The notes under the pieces were generated by a model. That model did not search any database and was not told the origin of the DNA. It saw nothing but the letters and a program-made list of their open reading frames with translations. A stretch of DNA of 64,000 bases from Escallonia rubra (taxonomy: Eukaryota > Streptophyta > Magnoliopsida > Escalloniales > Escalloniaceae), in assembly GCA_033065855.1 (NCBI GenBank), contig JAVXUO010000932.1, positions 1 through 64,000 of the forward strand, read 5' to 3'. Position 1 is the first letter of the stretch; each line of letters begins with the position of its first letter. The position numbers and the translations under genes are program-made. Positions 58,261 through 64,000 of this stretch are shown in pieces.

Positions 58261-58993
58261 CGTAGGAAGCAGCTTCACAACCACCACGAACATCACCGTG
58301 ATCTAGATTTCTCATAATGCGAGTGATAGATTGCAGATTTGGAAAAAAAACATCTAGATCTACAAATTGTAGAGGTGATTGGACTGAAGGCGAAGAAGGG
58401 TCACGGATGATAACGCCATGGCATTGTTTGATGGTGGCAAATATGAGGAGGTAGTGATTAGGTGGAAAGGTGCTCATGATGTCAAAGGAGACGCTGGCAA
58501 TATATATGGTAGCGGCAGACTCACGTTTCTACAAAAGTTTGAGCAACCAATACCTCGGCCGAAACTTGAATTTTGACTGATGTGTAGAGTTTCGACCAGT
58601 ATGGCCGGAATTTTTCGGTACATGGAATGGTACAAAATATTTGTTTCGCACCATAATAGACCAAAAAGAATGTAACGACCAGTACATCCGGTACCGATAC
58701 AGTATTTATGACTATGCAAATAGGGAAAAAAGAAGAAGAAGAATACAAATGATGCCCATATTGCAGACATAATACGTTTATGTTATTCGTGGCTATTACA
58801 TATCATACACTAGGATTGGAGTACCTAAGTATTTTACTGCAAGTCCTTTTTGACTTAAAAACTTTTTAAGCAATTTTATAAACTTTAGCCCTTCAACTGT
58901 GCAAACGAAAAAAGTTCATCCGAGAGTATCGTGGGACGCATTTTTCTAAGCTCTAAAAGAGGAGACCAATTTAATTTCTCCTATTTTTCCCTC
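58261..58993. other. Intergenic between MITE 2 and the LTR element
   Basis: No gene or repeat family was recognised. Minus ORFs at 58474-58770 have no domain. Confidence 0.45.
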
Positions 58994-59397
58994 TGTTGCT
59001 GCTTAAAATATGTCCCGCGTACGTTGCGAAACCCGAGCCTGGACCGATGACCTGCAAGACAGAAAACGAGTGACCGCCGGGTGGGGTTCCCGGCGGAGAA
59101 CTCTCCGATGCTTAAGTCAGAGCGCAGCTACATGATAATAACTCTGAAAAAGCATGTATGTGTGTAGTTGTGTAGTCGTCCCTTTTACCTGGGGGTAGAC
59201 CCCTTTATATAATGGTAGGAAGAAGAGTCCTAGTAGGACTTGAATGTGAACAAATCCAATTAGGATTGTATTAGGATTCTACAGACTCACATGTCTATCT
59301 CTGATGATAGAGTCTTGATAAGATAATCCCCAATGTCCTAGTATGACTGAGAGTGCCGGTATTCCCCAATTATTGGGAGTATATTTGAGATATATCA
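58994..59397 (-). repeat. 3' LTR (element orientation minus)
   Basis: 404 bp. On the minus strand it starts TGATATATCTC and ends GCAGCAACA. A TATATAA word lies at about 59214-59220. Confidence 0.92.
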
Positions 59398-59413
59398 TAA
59401 GCCCCCCACTTCC
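59398..59413 (-). other. Polypurine tract of the LARD-like element
   Basis: The minus strand reads GGAAGTGGGGGGCTTA directly before the 3' LTR. This fixes the element orientation. Confidence 0.8.
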
Positions 59414-60039
59414 TTAGCCAAAATGTTTGGCTGAGGAAGTTTATACCTGGTGTCTTGAGACACACGTTAGATTTGTAAGGGATTCTCCATCCGCTTGTAG
59501 GGGTAATAATATTTCTCTACTCCATGTACTCGGACCTAAGCTCTTGGGAGCTTAAGCCTTGGAACTTTGCCCGAGTAGGATGCTAGAACTCTAGCTCTTG
59601 AGAGCTAGGTCTTTCGAATGTCGCCTAAGTAGGCTATTCGGAATCATCTTTGGGAAGATGAATAATGGGATCTCGGGATCCATTAAAGGCTGTGCCCCAC
59701 GTTAGCCTCTCTAGAGAGAGGACATAGAGCTGTGCATGCAAGTTGTTGCATGTGCTAAGTGTTTGAATATCCCCTTGAGGGGTCACCTCATGTGGAAGGT
59801 GTTATTTTGTGCAAGTGTGTGTTCTTTAGCTTGAGCTGACCACATCATGCTTGCGTTTTACTTTGACGCGAACCCTTATCGTCAGCTAAGGGCTGGCAAA
59901 GAAGCCTCGCACTCACGCTCGGCCAGGTTTCGAATTAACAAAACAGGGTAGGGCGACGAACTCCCACGTGGTTTTGTCGTTTCTCGGGCTAGAACTAAAG
60001 CTAGACCGTGTCAGATAACACTTGTGTGCTATCATATCA

Positions 60040-60225
60040 CCCTTGAGGGTGTTCGTCCCTTGAGGGACCGCCCTAGAGGGCTAGTGGAACGTAGAGTTCT
60101 GATAAGTGCCCTTGAGGGGGAATGGAACATGGAGCTCATGTAAATGCCCTAGGGGGCTGGACGGAACTTAGAGTTCTCGTCATACGTGCCCTCGGGGGCA
60201 GATAGAGCGCAAAGTGCTCTGATTC
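60040..60225 (-). repeat. Degenerate short repeats in the LARD-like interior
   Basis: Words of the type GCCCTNGAGGGG and GGAACNTAGAGTTCT recur every 50-60 bases. They look like a decayed tandem array in the element's 3' untranslated part. Confidence 0.55.
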
Positions 60226-61099
60226 AACAATTGCATTAGTAGCATGCGCTGGTGTGAATGTTTGACCGTTGATAGTCGGTCACTGTATGACCGGATATAT
60301 AATGCTGATGCGGCAGGATACTGCAGCAAAAACCCTAAGCATGATCTTTAAGTCACCGGGTGCTGTGAATTTGTTCCTTGCTAGTGAAGTGGTTTTTGCG
60401 TCATTGTTGATGCTTACGAGCGCAGTATAAACCCTTGCAAGAAATAAAAGTATGTGACTGAAAAAACAGCCTTTGAAGCAATAAAGCATATAAAAATGCA
60501 ACTATGTTTTTTATCACAGAATGAATGGCGATGTTCAAACACTACGGCCCCCCTTAGGGTTTTGTCGGTTAGCCGACAGGGGGTGTGCTGCACTACGTGT
60601 CGCATGTGAGCTTAATATGTTATAACAATTGGTAAGACCTAACTTGTGACGTGCGTGAGCTAATTTAAGCAACTGGAGAACAGTAGACCAAAAAGTAAAT
60701 AGGTCTTGCTATAGAAGTGCACTGTAGCCTTCGGAAGGCTTGCCAGTGCTAAAAATTCGTAGTCACTTAATTCTTTTTAGCAACAAATATGTGATGAAGT
60801 ATATGTCGTTTTAAGAACGTGCATCATACATTTAATAAGAAAGAATCTGGGGCCTTTAAATCTAAATCGTCTTGTTCACGGTTAAAAGCTAAATACTCTT
60901 AAGAGCGTGTGGCCTAAGTCGAATAAATAAGACCTTTTGGGTCTTAAGCACAAATCTACCTTGTGCATGGGTTGACCATGTAACATTTTTTAAACGTGGG
61001 GCATATTTAAATAAAAAAGAAACCGTGGGCCTGAAACATAAATGTTCACTTTTAATGACTTTGGAAAGAAATCACCTGACCACTTGTCCCCTCGTCTTT

Positions 61100-62900
61100 G
61101 ACCGAAAGGCCATCATGAAGGCAAATCTGGGCACCGTCCAAAGGCAGCGGCGTAATTCCGGGGAGCGCCGCAGTGGTGATGGCAGCGACGGTGGGGAGTG
61201 CCCGTCACGGCGGTGCCGGTGGTTGTTGCGGGGCTCGGAGCTGCTCCCGTGCCGTGGTAGCGCAGCTCTGAAGTTCTGAACTAACGGCAGTGCCACGGCG
61301 AGGCAGCACTGTAGATCCGGCAGATCTGAAGTTCTGATCTACTTCTTCTTTCCGTTTTTTTTATATTCAGTTGGTTGTTGATGCAGTAGCTTTACGGCGG
61401 CGGTAGATTGCTACCGGCGACGTGCTGGCGCCGTGGAGGTAGTGGTGATGTCGATGGCGCCGGCGGCGCTGCTGTGGCAGTGTCTTTTTGTGACGACGAG
61501 AGCCCCTCGGCTAGGCTTTGTCATCGATTGTTCGTCTCCGGTCATCGTTTCTGGTAGAGGCACGATGTCAGTAGCTGCGCCGATTGACGTTGGCGCTCTT
61601 TGGGCGGTGACGGTGTTGCTGATTTTTTTCTTGTGTCGCTGCTCCGACAGCTTCGTGGAGACGGCAGTAGTTTTGTGGCTGATAAGCACCGATTGTGGCG
61701 GACGTCGGTGAGGTAAATCTCTCGGCTGGTAGCGGTGAAACGGCGATTGCGCCGATTAGAGCTTTCGCTCGTCGCGGTCATGACGAGGCCGATGGGTATT
61801 GCCGCCCATGGCGGTGGTGACATCTTGACGCGGGGGCTGTCGGTGGCGCTGCTGCACTAGTGGCACCGACGCTGTCGCTAATAAGGGTGCCGACGGTGCT
61901 GACGGCCACTGCCGCTCGTCGCAGTTACGCGGATCTGGACCGGAGGGCGGTGATGACATTCCAATCTGTTGCGAACGGCAGTTATGTTGCGCCGTCCAGT
62001 GCCGACGCAGGTGGCGGTGGAACTGCTAGCGGTGCGGCGGTGGCGCCCCAGCGGTGCTGCTAGCCGTGGTCTCGGCCGGCGATCTTGACGGAGTGGTGCC
62101 GTCGTCTGTGGTCGTGGTGGACAGCGCAGATCTGAGGGGAAGGAGCAGCCGGTGGCTGCTTGTCGCTATGGTGATGGCGCCTGCGGCTCGTGGCGGATAC
62201 GGTGGCCACTGATTGTGGTGGACGACGGCGGCAAATTTCTTGTGGCTGCGGTGGCGATTGCTGAAGCCGGTAGCAGCATGTCGGCGACGGCGCTGATTAG
62301 CGCTATCATTGGTCACGCTGGTGACGGGGCTAACTGCCGCTCGTCACGGTGGTGGGTGGCATCTCGACGGCGTGAGTCTGATGGTGGTGCCGCTGCGTCT
62401 TTCCCTTTTGGTGGTTGAGTTGTTGTGATTGTGCTGTCCGGAGCAAGGTCGCGCCGAAGGCGACAGACGGTGGTGAATGTCCTGTGACAGGATGACCGGA
62501 GAAAGGCGCCGTTTGCGGCAGCCCTTTTGCGGCGGATGACTTGGTGGTTCAGAAGCATACGCGGTGGCGCGTATGGGTTGAACCTTGTGACGGGGCTACC
62601 ACTGCTGCTTCTTTTCCTTTCGCCGGATTTTTTTTATTGCGTTGCCGTCGGTGGCTCGCGGCAATTTGCTGGTTCTCTTTGCTGCTCCGGTAACTTTGCG
62701 GCGGCCGGAGATGGTGATGTCTGAACCTTGTTTGTGGTTGTGCAGGCATGGGCCTGCCGTGTAGGTGCTGCTGATGGTTCTGTTGTTGACCGCCTTCAAA
62801 CAGTCTCCAGGTTGGGATTGGAGACCCACGGTGGAGGTGCCGTCGGTTGGCTGTCGACGGTGGTTTCCAAGTTGTACGATCATAGTAATTTTATTTTTTC
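61100..62900. other. GC-rich interior of the LARD-like element, no recognisable protein
   Basis: This 1.8-kb block is rich in GGCGGTGG, GCCGTC and CGACGG words and clearly more GC-rich than everything around it. Both strands hold many overlapping ORFs of 60-100 residues (for example 61433-61711 plus, 62596-62883 minus) of Arg/Ser/Ala/Val-rich composition. None shows a gag or pol motif. Such ORFs are expected by chance at this composition. Confidence 0.6.
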
Positions 62901-62941
62901 TTTGACGTGATTGGGTTTGGTCAATCGGCTAGGCTGGCGGG

Positions 62942-62958
62942 TCCCACGGATGGCGCCA
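62942..62958 (-). other. Primer-binding site of the LARD-like element
   Basis: The minus strand reads TGGCGCCATCCGTGGGA, three bases from the 5' LTR at 62962. TGGCGCC matches the tRNA-Asp type site common in Tat-like plant gypsy elements. Confidence 0.75.
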
Positions 62959-62961
62959 AAA

Positions 62962-63366
62962 TGTTGCTGCTTAAAATATGTCCCGCGTACGTTGCGGAAC
63001 CCGAGCCTGGACCGATGACCTGCAAGACAGAAAACGAGTGACCGCCGGGTGGGGTTCCCGGCGGAGAACTCTCCGATGCTTAAGTCAGAGCGCAGCTACA
63101 TGATAATAATTCTAAAAAAGCATGTATGTGTGTAGTTGTGTAGTCGTCCCTTTTACCTGGAGGGTAGACCCATTTATATAATGGTAGGAAGAAGAGCCCT
63201 AGTAGGACTTGAATGTGAAGAAATCCAATTAGGATTGTATTAGGATTCTAGAGACTCACAGGTCTATCTCTGATGATAGAGTCTTGATAAGATAATCCCC
63301 AATGTCCTAGTATGACTGAGAGTGCCGGTATTCCCCAATTATTGGGAGTATATTTGAGATATATCA
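62962..63366 (-). repeat. 5' LTR (element orientation minus)
   Basis: 405 bp, about 98% identical to 58994-59397. It is followed by the second CCCTC. Confidence 0.92.
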
Positions 63367-63371
63367 CCCTC

Positions 63372-64000
63372 AAACTCAAAAACCAATGGACTTTTAGTAG
63401 TTTTTATACTCCTCAAAGCATTGCTAATGTGCGAGAATGGAAGGGAAATTGAGGTTTCGTGGCTTGAGGCACGTTTAAAGACACTGCCTTTAGGCAATAT
63501 TTATCCCCACTCTTTCTGAGTTTGCTACCTAGTTAATGCAAATCACCTTCAGGATAACTCAAACCACACATCTACAGATAGAAACTCTCAGGATTCGTTT
63601 GAGAATTCCTCTTCGAAATTATGTGTGGAATTGAGAGAGAAGAAATAGATTCTGAAAAATTCAGAATTCGTTCTTTTTCATTTTTTGAATTCGAAGCCCG
63701 CATTCAAAGACTAACACCCATCCTTTCATGAAGAGACATAATTGTTAAAGGTGCCACTTGGAATTAATTATTAAACTGGCACCTTTTAGAATTATTTCAA
63801 AATCATCAAATCATCATTAAATATAATGACAGACAAAAATAGTTAAAAAAAACTTGTTAAGGTTCTGTCTAATAGATCTTTAATCAAAGCGCCAAACGCG
63901 CCCGCAATAATAGTTCAAAGAGCTACCTATGCCAACTAAAGCGCATGTAATGCGCCTCTTGCACAAATGCGCGCATGTGCAGGGTGGTGCACCGCACAAT
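63372..64000. other. Intergenic sequence at the right edge
   Basis: AT-rich with no gene recognised. It continues the sequence that was split by the LARD-like insertion (CTATTTTTCCCTC joined to AAACTCAAAAACC). Confidence 0.5.

Larger units (their letters stand above)
58994..63366 (-). mobile_element. Non-autonomous LTR retrotransposon (LARD-like, Ty3-gypsy type), target-site duplication CCCTC
   Basis: Direct repeats of 404 bp (58994-59397) and 405 bp (62962-63366) flank a 3564-bp interior. CCCTC lies on both sides (58989-58993 and 63367-63371). The orientation is minus: beside the right LTR the minus strand reads TTTTGGCGCCATCCGTGGGA, a gypsy primer-binding site of the tRNA-Asp type, and beside the left LTR it reads GGAAGTGGGGGGCTTA, a polypurine tract. 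The LTRs differ by 8 substitutions and one indel (about 98% identical). No gag, protease, integrase or reverse transcriptase motif is seen in any frame of the interior, so it must depend on another element. It is young but older than the copia element. Confidence 0.9.

Noticed and set aside
61411-62910. ORFs in the GC-rich interior as real proteins
   Set aside because: They overlap on both strands, are short, and lack any motif; high GC alone explains the lack of stops.
58994-63366. Plus-strand orientation for the LARD-like element
   Set aside because: No primer-binding site follows the left LTR. On the minus strand both a TGGCGCC primer-binding site and a polypurine tract sit at the correct places.

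Overview
The window is nuclear DNA from a flowering plant, most likely a eudicot. This rests on intron-containing genes with GT-AG splice sites, plant-type receptor-like cytoplasmic kinase and gamma-glutamyl peptidase genes, and a dense mix of plant transposable elements (Ty1-copia, Ty3-gypsy, CACTA, MULE, RTE LINE, Stowaway MITEs). I could not name the species. All gene models were assembled by hand from reading frames, splice sites and remembered family sequence patterns.

Layout. 1-8914 (minus): a NUP43-type nucleoporin gene, five exons visible, 3' end beyond the left edge, with two introns of 3-4 kb carrying old gypsy and LINE fragments. 10653-11740 (minus): a three-exon gamma-glutamyl peptidase (class I glutamine amidotransferase) gene with a TATA box. 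15205-21033: a complete MULE with about 214-bp terminal inverted repeats and a perfect 9-bp target-site duplication; its transposase is broken by three in-frame TGA codons and a frameshift. 21965-22467 (plus): a small two-exon gene for a predicted organelle membrane protein. 22597-26650 (minus): a GTE/BET-type bromodomain pseudogene split by a 3.04-kb palindromic TG...CA element with a 5-bp target-site duplication. 27000-32660: a repeat field with CACTA-like subterminal repeats, a GC-rich satellite between two 100-bp direct repeats, telomere-like degenerate repeats, and a 1.95-kb solo LTR. 32662-38510: a decayed CACTA (En/Spm) element (minus). 39500-48400: a decayed Tat-like Ty3-gypsy element (minus) with a candidate antisense ORF. 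49155-51717 (minus): a four-exon receptor-like cytoplasmic kinase gene. 52200-57117: a nearly intact, very young Ty1-copia element (plus) inserted 482 bp upstream of that kinase's start codon. 57467-58258: two Stowaway-type MITEs. 58994-63366: a non-autonomous LTR retrotransposon (minus) with PBS and PPT but no recognisable gag-pol.

The host genes are unrelated to one another in function (nuclear pore, glutathione-conjugate processing, small membrane protein, chromatin reader pseudogene, membrane-anchored kinase). What links the window is transposon activity: three LTR-type insertions plus the palindromic TG...CA element have exact 5-bp target-site duplications, the MULE has an exact 9-bp duplication, and both MITEs have TA duplications. 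No operon-like or defence-type novel system was seen. The least ordinary items are the palindromic element in the bromodomain exon, the all-Trp-to-TGA decay of the MULE transposase, the 100-bp duplication around the GC-rich satellite, and the coding-free LTR element with its GC-rich interior.
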